DNA of 64,000 nucleotides from Picochlorum sp. 'celeri' (Eukaryota > Chlorophyta > Trebouxiophyceae): assembly GCA_010909725.1 (NCBI GenBank), contig JAACMV010000020.1, positions 806,001-870,000 on the forward strand. Direction: 5' to 3'. This document shows, piece by piece, positions 47,701-56,465 of the stretch. Under the pieces are notes generated by a model. That model was given only the letters and a program-made list of their open reading frames with translations. It searched no databases and had not been told where the DNA came from. Positions within the stretch are counted from its first letter, which is position 1, and the number at the start of each line of letters is the position of its first letter. The position numbers and the translations under genes were made by a program.

Positions 47701-48337
47701 GGCTTTGATCGATATTGCATCGGAAAGATCATGGTGGAAGACAAGCTACTCTGCAATGAAAACAGTTCAAAGCATTCTTCAAGGGAGATGGGAGGATGAC
47801 AATACCTTGATGCAGCTGCCACATATCAGTAGTAACAAAGTTGCGTTGGATATAGAGAAAAAGATGCGAGTGAAAGGATTGAAAGCGTTGGTGGAAAAGT
47901 ACAATAGGGACAGGGGACAATGCATCAGGGTGCTCGAGAGAGAATTTGGCACACACAGGAGCAAGGACATTGCTCGTGCCTTGTCCCACATGCCGGATAT
48001 AACGGTAGAATCAAAGTTTTTTGATGCAAAGAAGATATATATTGACGTGAATATTATTCGCAACGGGCCCGTGAGCAGCAGGCCTGGAGCTCCCAGGGCT
48101 TTCACACCGTGTTTTCCAAAAGTGAAGGAAGAGAGCTGGTGGTGCGCAGTTGTCAACGGTGAGGACATCATTTCCCTGAAACGCCTGTCATTTGGAGGAA
48201 GAACAAGCTTCAAGGTTCATCTAGATGACTCAGCAGAGCTCATGAGGCTACTTTCAGACGGAAAACTGCCTGAGATTTACATGATTTGTGACTCCTATTT
48301 GGGCTTGGACCTCCTGATCAAACCAAAGAGAGCATAA
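41734..48337 (+). CDS. ASCC3: ASCC3/SLH1 tandem Ski2-like helicase
   Basis: Three exons, 41734-41769 (12 codons), 41855-46678 and 46739-48337, encode 2152 residues, close to human ASCC3; introns are 85 and 60 nt (gtatgc and gtatgt). Exon 1 starts MAFAEAEVHSAQ. Both helicase cassettes keep catalytic residues: the first has CAPTGAGKTN near residue 519 and LIIDEVHLL; the second has GAPTGSGKTI near 1363 and VIMDEIHLL. Each is followed by winged-helix and Sec63 domains. Phrases such as MKALAAEMTYSFSKRLEPLG and RPQFEDMGEASILTSHDKL match ASCC3 rather than its spliceosomal paralog BRR2. ASCC3 splits collided ribosomes in the RQT complex and, with ALKBH3, unwinds alkylated DNA. The stop lies one base from that of the convergent eIF2D gene. 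Confidence 0.95.
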
Positions 48338-48338
48338 A

Positions 48339-50021
48339 CTACTTTTTCAATTTGTTGACAATCTTTATGTAAGAAGATGGGATACCATCCTCTTTGAAAA
48401 CGCCAGGGAGGAAAAATTTGCCCTGCCTTTTGTTAATCCAGTCACCAGACATGACCACCTCTTGTTCATTGTTCACATTGTTCTTCCCTGGAATGCCTGT
48501 GACAAAACAGGCAGTCTTCATTCTCTTTTGCAACAAGTCAGATAAATATTTTGGATCATAACCAAAACTTTCCATCCCAGTAATCGATGTGATCTCCCTT
48601 CCTTTCCTCTTCAATGGCATGAGCTGGATCGGTTGCAATTTTCCTCGCCGCAGAATTGTGTTCCTGTTCCCATCAGAATCAACTCGTTCAATAGAATGCC
48701 ATTCTTGCAATTTCGAGTATAAACGTTGTCTTATATCATCATAGGGCACGGCTTGCCCCGGAGATGGCGCTTCTTTCTTGCCAAACAAGTATGAAGCTAA
48801 AAACTCATCCACGAGCATCTCCCTGTTGTCTCTATGCGCAAGACCGTGCGATTCAATGTAATATAGCAGCGCCTGATCAACTTCTTTCGGACTAAAAAGT
48901 TGTGATCTATCATCAACATTGAAAATTGTCGCAGAAAAAGACGGTGGTGATTTGTACAAAGTCTGGATTGAGGAGATTCCTGCCTTCCTCTCCGTGCTGC
49001 CCGAGTCATTGCCCAAGTCAATAGCCTTCCATTCCGCCAAGGCGGCGTGGTCTTTATGTATATCATAAACGCATAGCTCTTTTCTGACGGTCTTAAGTGC
49101 AACTATATCCTCCGCCTCTAGTTCTTCTAATAATCGCTTGATCTTTTTGTACTTTGAATTCTTGAGATCAAGCGAGACAATTTGCTCAGGTTTCAAGGGA
49201 ATCATCTTTGAGGTGTAAAAAGACGTCAGTGTCATTGGTAACTCGGATCGCTTGACATCTTTCAGGCCTCCAAGAGCACAAGAACGTATTATCTCATCCA
49301 ACTTAGGATGCACATGATGCTCATCTTCTTCTTTCTCCTCTACATGTTCTCCTGGACACGTTACTTGCATCGCTTCGAACGCTTGTTCTGCTGAATCCAC
49401 GTCCTCATCCATCTGTATTGGACGAATTTCGCTATCATGGAATCCTTGGTTGGGTCTTGCTCTGCTCCCAGTGTGCCACAAATGATCACCAAAGTAGTGC
49501 AATGTGAGGAGCCCCTTGCCTGCCATTTGATTCTCGACAGCTTGGGCAAAACTAAGCGCCATTTTACCCACGGCAAAAGGAATCGGATTCCCTTCTATCT
49601 TTATCGACCAAATCTGATCTTTCAAGAACCCACCACGTGCCTGAACTGACTGAATACTTGCTTCTGAAATCCCTTGTAAGAACAAATCTGCTCCTTTTAA
49701 AATGTTCTTTGACACCAAAGGATTCGTCTCCAGAAATGGAATCATCACTGGAATCTTACTCAAAGCATATACTGTAGGAATAAGAGAATCCCCATGCCCA
49801 CTTGGGTCAAAAACAATTGGGTCCCCATCTACATTGCTGTACACATAGCACTTGTTGTTCAGTTTCGTCAGTGTTACACTCTTTTGGGGAAATAGAAGCG
49901 ACCATTCCTCATCCTGAAGCTGCTGATACTTTTTCAGTAAATCATTTTTGAACTTTTTTACATCTTTACCGCCTAAAGAATGCGTTTTAGATACACCGAC
50001 GTCGTGTGCCTTTTTGAACAT
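48339..50021 (-). CDS. EIF2D: eIF2D (ligatin) translation initiation/recycling factor
   Basis: A 560-residue single-exon protein. The ATG at 50021 gives MFKKAHDVGVSKTHSLGGKD, matching the eIF2D N-terminus. Order: the N-terminal DUF1947-type domain, PUA domain (VSKNILKGADLFLQGI, IPFAVGKMALS), a linker, a winged-helix/SWIB-type region (LELEAEDIVALKTVRKE and VDQALLYYIESHGLAH), and C-terminal SUI1 domain (GREITSITGMESFGYDPKYL, then EVVMSGDWINKRQGKFF). The family binds the 40S subunit, can deliver Met-tRNA to the P site without eIF2-GTP, and with MCT-1/DENR acts in recycling of 40S subunits after termination. It is tail to tail with ASCC3, which acts on stalled ribosomes; this is suggestive but not proof of shared function. 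Confidence 0.92.
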   Translation of the reverse strand: MFKKAHDVGVSKTHSLGGKDVKKFKNDLLKKYQQLQDEEWSLLFPQKSVTLTKLNNKCYVYSNVDGDPIVFDPSGHGDSLIPTVYALSKIPVMIPFLETNPLVSKNILKGADLFLQGISEASIQSVQARGGFLKDQIWSIKIEGNPIPFAVGKMALSFAQAVENQMAGKGLLTLHYFGDHLWHTGSRARPNQGFHDSEIRPIQMDEDVDSAEQAFEAMQVTCPGEHVEEKEEDEHHVHPKLDEIIRSCALGGLKDVKRSELPMTLTSFYTSKMIPLKPEQIVSLDLKNSKYKKIKRLLEELEAEDIVALKTVRKELCVYDIHKDHAALAEWKAIDLGNDSGSTERKAGISSIQTLYKSPPSFSATIFNVDDRSQLFSPKEVDQALLYYIESHGLAHRDNREMLVDEFLASYLFGKKEAPSPGQAVPYDDIRQRLYSKLQEWHSIERVDSDGNRNTILRRGKLQPIQLMPLKRKGREITSITGMESFGYDPKYLSDLLQKRMKTACFVTGIPGKNNVNNEQEVVMSGDWINKRQGKFFLPGVFKEDGIPSSYIKIVNKLKK

Positions 50022-50466
50022 CAACCAAACTGCCTTTCTCCGTTGGAAGACCGCAAAACCTGTATCATGTGTACCTCTTGATCAATTATACCCTTTATTC
50101 TCAACTGCACAACAGTGTATCATGGGCTTTTATTGGCGCCAGACAGATGAATTCCGTAAATAGAGACTAAAGTGAATATGCACGGCTGAAGGATGCCTCA
50201 CTGACCTGACTGCCCGTCGTTGACTTGGATCGAGAAGCGACATCGATGATTCCTGCCATATAGAGGACACACCTTCGCACAAGAATCAATCTTGAGAAAC
50301 ATTGTAAAGGGTTTCTTTCACTCATGTTCTACATCAGCAGAGACATCTTTCGGCAGTAGAATAGATATAGTGAGACCCCTTGGCAGCCCTCAGTTGTCAA
50401 CAAGTCGTTCATATAGAAAAGACGAACCAGGCAACGATCCACAAATAGATTTGAGTACTTGATATC
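50022..50466. other. Divergent promoter region eIF2D / coiled-coil protein
   Basis: About 445 bp, nothing recognised. Confidence 0.4.
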
Positions 50467-51237
50467 ATGTGTGACAATGGAGCCAAGGATGAAGATATTA
50501 GCATAGAGCAGGTGGAAGGCAGGCTGTGGGATTTCCAGAATCGACTGACAGAGTACGGCAAAGACATGTTTGGGGATGATTTCGTCCTCATGGCCCTCAC
50601 CGATGGGATGGAGCCCCAAAACAAGGAGATAGTACCTCCAAAGTCTTTGGGTGAAATGATACCCGCTGTCCCAGGGAGGAATGCCGTGATGGGTAAGAAA
50701 ACGCCGCTTACACAGCGGAGTAAAAAGGCACAGGAAAGTGCCAAATCAGTGCTGCTCCGGTTTTTGGAGGACAGAGAAGAGCTGGTGCGGCTTCGAGTCA
50801 TCAATAAAGCTGCTCAAGATAAAATCCAAGATAGGATTTCGTGCTTGGAAGGAAACGTCAAGAGGATTCATTCCATCATGAGAGATTTTGAAAAAAGGAA
50901 AAAGACTGAAATGATGAATGCACAGGCATTTCTGTCAGAGTTGCGACGAAAGCTTACGTCTATCGAACGGAGACAATCCCGTCTGTTTGCTATGATGACG
51001 ATGTCGGATGATGAGAAGAGAGATGCAGTGTTGCAGAGGCATACTGTTGTTGAGCAGAAGGAAACCAACACCAGACGATCAGATCGATTGAAGCATGTCG
51101 CCAAGGCAGAGCCTGATACCGTACAGACTGCTCCACAGACCTCATCTGGATTTGGGGACACTTTGAATCAGTTGTCCCATGAGTTGCAGGAGATTGAAAA
51201 ATGCATGCAGTACTTTGGGGGCACTCATCAGCAGTAA
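50467..51237 (+). CDS. Unrecognised coiled-coil protein
   Basis: A 256-residue single-exon protein. The N-terminal part (VEGRLWDFQNRLTEYGKDMF, about 16-36) is followed by a Pro/Lys-rich linker (GKKTPLTQRSKKAQESAK) and a long heptad-like coiled coil (about 92-190, for example LLRFLEDREELVRLRVINKA, ISCLEGNVKRIHSIMRDFEK and SELRRKLTSIERRQSRL). A polar stretch follows, with a second short coil at the end (LNQLSHELQEIEKCMQYF). The overall look is that of a small kinetochore, spindle or centrosome component, but no family could be identified and that is only a guess. It converges on the pfkB gene with 16 bp between stops, supporting it as a real gene. Confidence 0.65.
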   Translation: MCDNGAKDEDISIEQVEGRLWDFQNRLTEYGKDMFGDDFVLMALTDGMEPQNKEIVPPKSLGEMIPAVPGRNAVMGKKTPLTQRSKKAQESAKSVLLRFLEDREELVRLRVINKAAQDKIQDRISCLEGNVKRIHSIMRDFEKRKKTEMMNAQAFLSELRRKLTSIERRQSRLFAMMTMSDDEKRDAVLQRHTVVEQKETNTRRSDRLKHVAKAEPDTVQTAPQTSSGFGDTLNQLSHELQEIEKCMQYFGGTHQQ

Positions 51238-51253
51238 CATGAACAAAATACAT

Positions 51254-52630
51254 TTATACCAATGATTTCTTGTCATCTACAATCATACCAAGAGCACCAT
51301 GGATTTTATCAGAAGACTCTGGATGCTTTTCTAGGTGATCTAATAGAATTTGTTCGACACGAGCGACTGTTGCAACATTTCTCCCGGCACCCCTGCCCAT
51401 GGCTGTAGCTGCCCCAACAGCCCCTGCAAGAGCCAACATCGATCTAATATCAGTACCCTTTGCAAACCCTAGAGCTATGGCAGCCGCAAAACTATCACCA
51501 CATCCGACTGTGTCTTCTACTGGCACAGAATAGCCCTCCTGATGATACAAGTCTCCAGTTTCTGCATCACCCAACAAAGCACCTCGCTCCCCCTGTTTAA
51601 TAATAACCCATTTCGTATTCTTCCTTGTTGGTCGAGACATCAACCTTCTTACAGCTTCTTCCGCATCTTCTGTACCAATAACCGCCCCTGCCTCTTCTTC
51701 AGTCATCAAAACTATGTCGGCAATATCAAGCATGGTATCCAGAGCATGCCTTCGGACTCCCTCCTTGAACGTCCATGATCGAGGTCCTGGGTCAAAAATG
51801 ACCGCCGCACCTCGACCATGAGCTACATGAACGGCCTGAACTACCAACTCTTCTGGGATCTCATCAAACACAAACCCATTCACAAACACTGTCCGTGCTC
51901 GAGACAACACATCCACCGCCTGATCACTCAGAGAATGGACATTCCAAAACAACGGCCACGGCCCAAAATCATACTTGCTACAAAATGAGTGTTCATTCGT
52001 TCTCGTATTCACGAGGACAAAGCAGGCCAACGTCTCAAACGCATGGTCCCTTCCAGGTAGCAAGTTTCTATCTACAATACCCGACACAATACCAGTACCC
52101 TCTGCCTCCAACACCTCGGTCAGAAAGCTCCCAAAACTGTCCTCGCCAATCAGACCCAAAGCTCCCACACGCATTCCCAACCTAGCCGCAGCAATCAACG
52201 TATTCGTATTGCCACCAACCTCCCATGACTCTTGTGATGGAGGATTTCCAGACAGCTCCTCCAACAACGACATCCTCTCTGTGTCGTCCTCATCATCAGG
52301 CAACTCATCAAGACTCACCAGCACATCCACACATAGATTACTCAGAGTCACCAGATCATACTCACCATCATCACTGGAGCTGCATGCCTGGTTGTTTATA
52401 GCAGAAGAACACAGACCAAACTGACTCTGTGGTACGTGCAGCCGACGATGAGCGTGTATCGATCTATCACATATATAATGGCTTGATGAACTATATTGTG
52501 ATCCCTTCAACCCATGAGAGCGTGCGCAGGTGGCGTTCCGTAGAACTGCATGATTTTTGGGACAGTTGTCAAAATACCACCCATACCGCGACCGAGATAC
52601 AGCAAGGTCCTGATAGGCTATTAATATCAT
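51254..52630 (-). CDS. pfkB-family carbohydrate (ribokinase-like) kinase
   Basis: A 458-residue single-exon sugar kinase with an N-terminal extension of about 90 residues that is basic and Ser/His rich, possibly a transit peptide. The ribokinase fold starts DLVTLSNLCVDVLVSLDELP. PfkB signature 1 is visible as VGGNTNTLIAAARLGMRVGA and continues GLIGEDSFGSFL. Signature 2 carries the catalytic Asp in DTVGCGDSFAAAIALGFAKG (about residues 373-392). The anion hole here is GCGD, whereas most family members have GAGD. The acceptor sugar cannot be told; ribose, fructose, adenosine, inositol and pseudouridine kinases share this fold. Plant relatives of the same pattern are annotated only as pfkB-like. 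The first ATG in frame is used. Confidence 0.85.
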   Translation of the reverse strand: MILIAYQDLAVSRSRYGWYFDNCPKNHAVLRNATCARSHGLKGSQYSSSSHYICDRSIHAHRRLHVPQSQFGLCSSAINNQACSSSDDGEYDLVTLSNLCVDVLVSLDELPDDEDDTERMSLLEELSGNPPSQESWEVGGNTNTLIAAARLGMRVGALGLIGEDSFGSFLTEVLEAEGTGIVSGIVDRNLLPGRDHAFETLACFVLVNTRTNEHSFCSKYDFGPWPLFWNVHSLSDQAVDVLSRARTVFVNGFVFDEIPEELVVQAVHVAHGRGAAVIFDPGPRSWTFKEGVRRHALDTMLDIADIVLMTEEEAGAVIGTEDAEEAVRRLMSRPTRKNTKWVIIKQGERGALLGDAETGDLYHQEGYSVPVEDTVGCGDSFAAAIALGFAKGTDIRSMLALAGAVGAATAMGRGAGRNVATVARVEQILLDHLEKHPESSDKIHGALGMIVDDKKSLV

Positions 52631-52948
52631 ATCTACATACTATATACAAAAATATAATAGTGGATGGAGCACATGAGGCCTTGTAATGGGGTTGGTACAA
52701 ATTTGTATCTTATATACTGTATTAAGAAACTTTTCCAGGCTGGATTTCGAATTAATTCTAATAGGCCTTTGATGGGATGAAAACCCGAATTCAATCGCTT
52801 CTAATATTCTTGTATGGTGGTCTGCTTCGTATGTCCACTCGTTTGAGGACATATTCAAACGTTTTCCAACGGACCTACACCCTCACAGGTCATTTCCTGG
52901 ACTCTTGAACGCTTCGCTGAATCATATATACGCTATAATTCAACCAAC
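52631..52948. other. Divergent promoter region pfkB / GPC acyltransferase
   Basis: About 320 bp. It has one small inverted repeat, CGTTTGA-8 nt-TCAAACG at 52839-52860, about 90 bp upstream of the GPC acyltransferase start. Nothing else is recognised. Confidence 0.4.
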
Positions 52949-54112
52949 ATGGATTCGAAGACAGAAGAAAAGGTTTCGGAGGATGGACAGGAGAAAAGGG
53001 GCTTTGGTCGTTCCTTCTCTGAGGTTATGCGAAAGACTGGAGAGTCTTTCAAGAATGTGGAATACACCGTGGAGGATATATCCGATTTAATGGACATGGC
53101 CAAGAATTTGGAAGATGCCCTGCAGCATGAGGAAGAGGTGCCTGCAGAAGGGAAAGAAGAAGGCAAGGTGATGGAGGGAGAGAAACCAGAGGCAATAGTT
53201 GATTTTGACTTGAGAAAGGTGGAAAAGTCTGTGATGAAGCGCGACACGATTGCATTCTTTCTTGGAGTGGTGAATGTTGCTCTTATTGGGTTTTGGATGG
53301 GAAAGAGTCCAGAAACGTACTATCATTACTGGGCATTCAAGAGTTTGGTGTTGTTTTCCTGGAGGTGGTATACATACAGACAGAAAGGGTGGCAGTATTT
53401 GATGTTTGAATTGTGCTATTTTGGCAATTTTTTGGGTATGATTCATGTGTATTTCTTTCCTCGTGTCATGCTGATGAGGAAATTGTCCTTTGCTGTGTGT
53501 GCTGGACCTTTGATGTGGAGCATCATGGCAATGAGGAATAGTTTGGTCTTCCATGATGTCGACAAGATTACGACATTGATGATGCATGCGTCTCCTGCAT
53601 TGACTGCATGGAGTTTACGATGGTATCCTGACGAGCGATGGTACGAAGGGTATAAAGGGGATGATGCCATATACAGTAAGTCCACATGGAAAGAATTTGT
53701 TGGGTACCCAGTAGCATTTTATATCTCATGGGTTGTTCTGTATTACTGCTTGTGTTTTGTGTTGTTGAAACAAAGGATTGAAAGAAAGGGAGGGGTGACC
53801 ATGTTTGATCTCATGGTACCCAAGGATACAGAAAAGGCACGGAAGAATATGTTTTTGAGACTCATCACGAGCGCTCCAGAGGCTTGGCAGCCGATTGTGT
53901 ACCTATGCTGTCACGGCGTCGCTGCAACCGTTTCATTTCTTCCAACCTACATCTTTTGGAAGTCATTTATATTGCATACCGCGACGCTGCTGTTCTGCTT
54001 GTCTCTGAGCATTTGGAATGGGGGGACATTCTACTTCAAAGTGTTTGCGAAGAAGTATTCAAAGGATTTGCAGGAAAGATCTATTCATCAACGTCGGAAA
54101 AAGGTCCAATAA
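52949..54112 (+). CDS. GPC1: Glycerophosphocholine acyltransferase (GPC1/GPCAT, DUF2838)
   Basis: A 387-residue single-exon multipass ER protein. After a cytosolic, acidic N-terminal region (about 1-95) come membrane helices and the GPCAT signatures: GFWMGKSPETYYHYWAFK, then WRWYTYRQKGWQYLMFELCY, and MLMRKLSFAVCAGPLMW with NSLVFHDVDKITTLMMHASP. Later segments include TWKEFVGYPVAFYISWV and the C-terminal helix pair (FLPTYIFWKSFILHTATLLF). Family enzymes (yeast Gpc1, plant GPCAT) acylate glycerophosphocholine with acyl-CoA to form lysophosphatidylcholine, recycling the choline headgroup after deacylation. The length equals known members. The strongly basic C-terminus (RSIHQRRKKVQ) is on the cytosolic side. 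It converges on the ABC1 kinase gene with 14 bp between stops. Confidence 0.92.
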   Translation: MDSKTEEKVSEDGQEKRGFGRSFSEVMRKTGESFKNVEYTVEDISDLMDMAKNLEDALQHEEEVPAEGKEEGKVMEGEKPEAIVDFDLRKVEKSVMKRDTIAFFLGVVNVALIGFWMGKSPETYYHYWAFKSLVLFSWRWYTYRQKGWQYLMFELCYFGNFLGMIHVYFFPRVMLMRKLSFAVCAGPLMWSIMAMRNSLVFHDVDKITTLMMHASPALTAWSLRWYPDERWYEGYKGDDAIYSKSTWKEFVGYPVAFYISWVVLYYCLCFVLLKQRIERKGGVTMFDLMVPKDTEKARKNMFLRLITSAPEAWQPIVYLCCHGVAATVSFLPTYIFWKSFILHTATLLFCLSLSIWNGGTFYFKVFAKKYSKDLQERSIHQRRKKVQ

Positions 54113-54126
54113 TTACAGGAATAATT

Positions 54127-55965
54127 CTATGCGAGGGCCAGTGCTCGATCTCCTAAAATCTGATCGATGGCAGTATTCATTCGTTCTTCCCACGCTGATG
54201 GCAACATATCTCTAAGACTTTCAAGAATTCGGATATCTGGATTGAGTTTACTCGACCATCCTTCGAGCACCATTGTTGTGATAACAACTGTAGAGACGAC
54301 CCCAGGGATTTGGACACCGTGCTCTCGGACAGCGTCCATCATATTGCTCACAACCTCTTGAGTGTTTTTTCTCAACTGTTCAGGTTCAAGGGCAGCAAAC
54401 AAGGATGCCATATCACTCTTGAAACCGGTGGTGTCTTCCACTGAATCAGCAAACTTGAGTATCGACTCTGCAATACTGTTTCCGTCCAAGCTTAGCAAGC
54501 TTTCAAAGAAAGATACCAGGTTTGTCTGCTCAACTTCTGACAAGCGAGCAGTCATGCCAACATCAAGCAGCACAATGCGAGGAATTTCTATATTCCATCC
54601 AGTTTTTCTACTCAAGAAATCCAAAACAGACCCATCCGATGGCTTATCCAAGTGGACAAGGATATTTCCTGGATGCAAATCTGCGTGAATAAAATTATCA
54701 TTCAACAACATTTTCAGGTAACATGTCATTCCTAAATTTGCGAGAGTGTTATTATGTGGACACTCCTTTCCAAGATATGAGCTGATATGATCTCCTACTT
54801 CAAACGTTTCTACCAAAACATCTTCTGTAACCATCCCTGTCGCAGGCAAGGGGAATCTAACCTGCTTCCACCACTTGAAATTTTCAGCAAAATTGTCCAA
54901 ATGAGCAGCCTCTGAGCGTAAATCCAACTGCTCCTTCATCGGTGCGCCGAATTGCATCAGACTCTCTTTCAACTGAGCAGTCAAAAGATTGCTTTTGTTT
55001 CTTTGAAACAACCCAGTGACGCGCTCTGTCAACCACACCAGCCTATGCATCAGCTCAAAATCAATCTCTATCAGTTCATCCACCTGCGGGTGTCGAACCT
55101 TCACAGCAACATATGATCCGTGTGAAAAGGCTCTCTTCTCTTTCTTTCTTCTATCTGATGTCACTATACTATCCAAAAAGCTATTACTAGACGATGCTTT
55201 TCCACTCAGTGCTCTGCGTGCCCCTTCTTCAGAGAGGACAGCCCTGTGCACTTGGGCTATACTTCCACTTGCAATAGGCGCCTCCTCGAATTCGTCAAAT
55301 AATACATGCAACGGCATGCCGAGAGATTTCTCTACAATCGCTTTCGTGTATCCAAAATCATGCTTTGGGGCATCCGTCTGCAACAACTCAAATGTCCGAC
55401 ATACATCTGGAGAGAACAAGTCAGGCCGAGTCGCTGCCCATTGACCCCACTTCAAAAACGCTGGACCCGCCCGCTCCAATGTATTCTTCAATAAGATAAA
55501 CCACCAGTCTTTCCACGCATCTCCCATGAACATGTACATGGGAGATGTCACAATCACAGGAAAGAAGAGAACACTCAGCACCACAAACCTCTTTGCCAAC
55601 ATGACCTGGTGCTTGGCTTGATGCCACAGTACTTGTCCCAATCCAATGTGTGAGTTACTCTGAGTTCCATCCCGCGAGTCCTTGGCCTCCACCACACAAA
55701 CCTCATCACTTCTGCCACCCTGAGCAGGAAGGCGAGAAACATACCAAGCCCCAGCAGACCCTGCAACAACACCCATCATAGCAAAAGAGTAGTATGGATA
55801 CTTTGCAGACCGCTCCACACCCATAATCTGCGCCATACGACTCCCCGCCGATGAGGACGAGGCTGCGCTACTTCTCGTCGCCTGCCTGACGACGAACAGC
55901 CTCCCCCTGGCACCCACCCATGCACTCCTCTGGCGGCTCCCATGCAACAAAATCCTTCCAAACAT
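54127..55965 (-). CDS. ABC1/ADCK-type atypical kinase, probably mitochondrial
   Basis: A 612-residue single-exon ABC1-family protein starting at the ATG 55965 (MFGRILLHGSRQRSAWVGAR), which opens an Arg-rich mitochondrial-type leader. A helix (YYSFAMMGVVAGSAGAWYV) and a further hydrophobic stretch precede the kinase fold. ABC1 motifs are present in ADCK2/ADCK5-like form: FLKWGQWAATRPDLFS (KxGQ with Trp), IASGSIAQVHRA instead of the Ala-rich AAAS loop, VAVKVRHP, FIHADLHPGN, and VLLDVGMTARLSEVEQ in place of DFG (here DVG). The Asp that binds metal is retained. This form differs from the plastid ABC1K at 2590-4653, so the two are not recent duplicates. The role of the class is poorly known, with links to mitochondrial lipid or coenzyme Q metabolism. 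Confidence 0.87.
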   Translation of the reverse strand: MFGRILLHGSRQRSAWVGARGRLFVVRQATRSSAASSSSAGSRMAQIMGVERSAKYPYYSFAMMGVVAGSAGAWYVSRLPAQGGRSDEVCVVEAKDSRDGTQSNSHIGLGQVLWHQAKHQVMLAKRFVVLSVLFFPVIVTSPMYMFMGDAWKDWWFILLKNTLERAGPAFLKWGQWAATRPDLFSPDVCRTFELLQTDAPKHDFGYTKAIVEKSLGMPLHVLFDEFEEAPIASGSIAQVHRAVLSEEGARRALSGKASSSNSFLDSIVTSDRRKKEKRAFSHGSYVAVKVRHPQVDELIEIDFELMHRLVWLTERVTGLFQRNKSNLLTAQLKESLMQFGAPMKEQLDLRSEAAHLDNFAENFKWWKQVRFPLPATGMVTEDVLVETFEVGDHISSYLGKECPHNNTLANLGMTCYLKMLLNDNFIHADLHPGNILVHLDKPSDGSVLDFLSRKTGWNIEIPRIVLLDVGMTARLSEVEQTNLVSFFESLLSLDGNSIAESILKFADSVEDTTGFKSDMASLFAALEPEQLRKNTQEVVSNMMDAVREHGVQIPGVVSTVVITTMVLEGWSSKLNPDIRILESLRDMLPSAWEERMNTAIDQILGDRALALA

Positions 55966-56465
55966 ATCCAAAATTGAAATGGGTTAAAATAATCCAGAAA
56001 CACCACCAAGACGTATCCGAATGCACAAATCTCTCTTGTTTTGAACAGCCTGCTGAGAGAAATGCGACCAAACGAGCTCGTACTATGCGATATGAAATAC
56101 TAGTATTAATATTATACTGTAGAAGAATGAAAATAGCGAGCGTAGAGACAGAGAAACTACGATATGGGTAAAAAGCCCTGCCTTTGCTCACAAAAGACCA
56201 AAACCACCCATCATCAATTCCGAGATTCTACCACCCCTGCTGCGATAGAAATGTTCAAATATGAATTATTTCAACCATGCTATGTGGATTACTCGAGACA
56301 AGAAGAATGATGGAGTGGCGCGCTGATCGAATATCTCCGTAATAAAAATTTAAAATGACCGGTCATTCCTGGGTACCCCCTGGGATACATTAGAGTGAGA
56401 ACCGTCCAAGCAGATTACTACGAAAGTACTCGTTGTTGTAGTACTAGAACAGTATTATTTATACG
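55966..56465. other. Divergent promoter region ABC1 / PP2C
   Basis: 500 bp between divergent genes. Two palindromes are visible, ACGAGCTCGT (56072-56081) and AATACTAGTATT (56096-56107). No gene is recognised. Confidence 0.45.

Noticed and set aside
41734..48337. BRR2 spliceosomal helicase
   Set aside because: Both are tandem Ski2-like helicases, but the motif phrasing around helicase boxes I and Ia, the Sec63 regions and the second cassette with intact catalytic boxes match ASCC3. BRR2's C-terminal cassette is degenerate.
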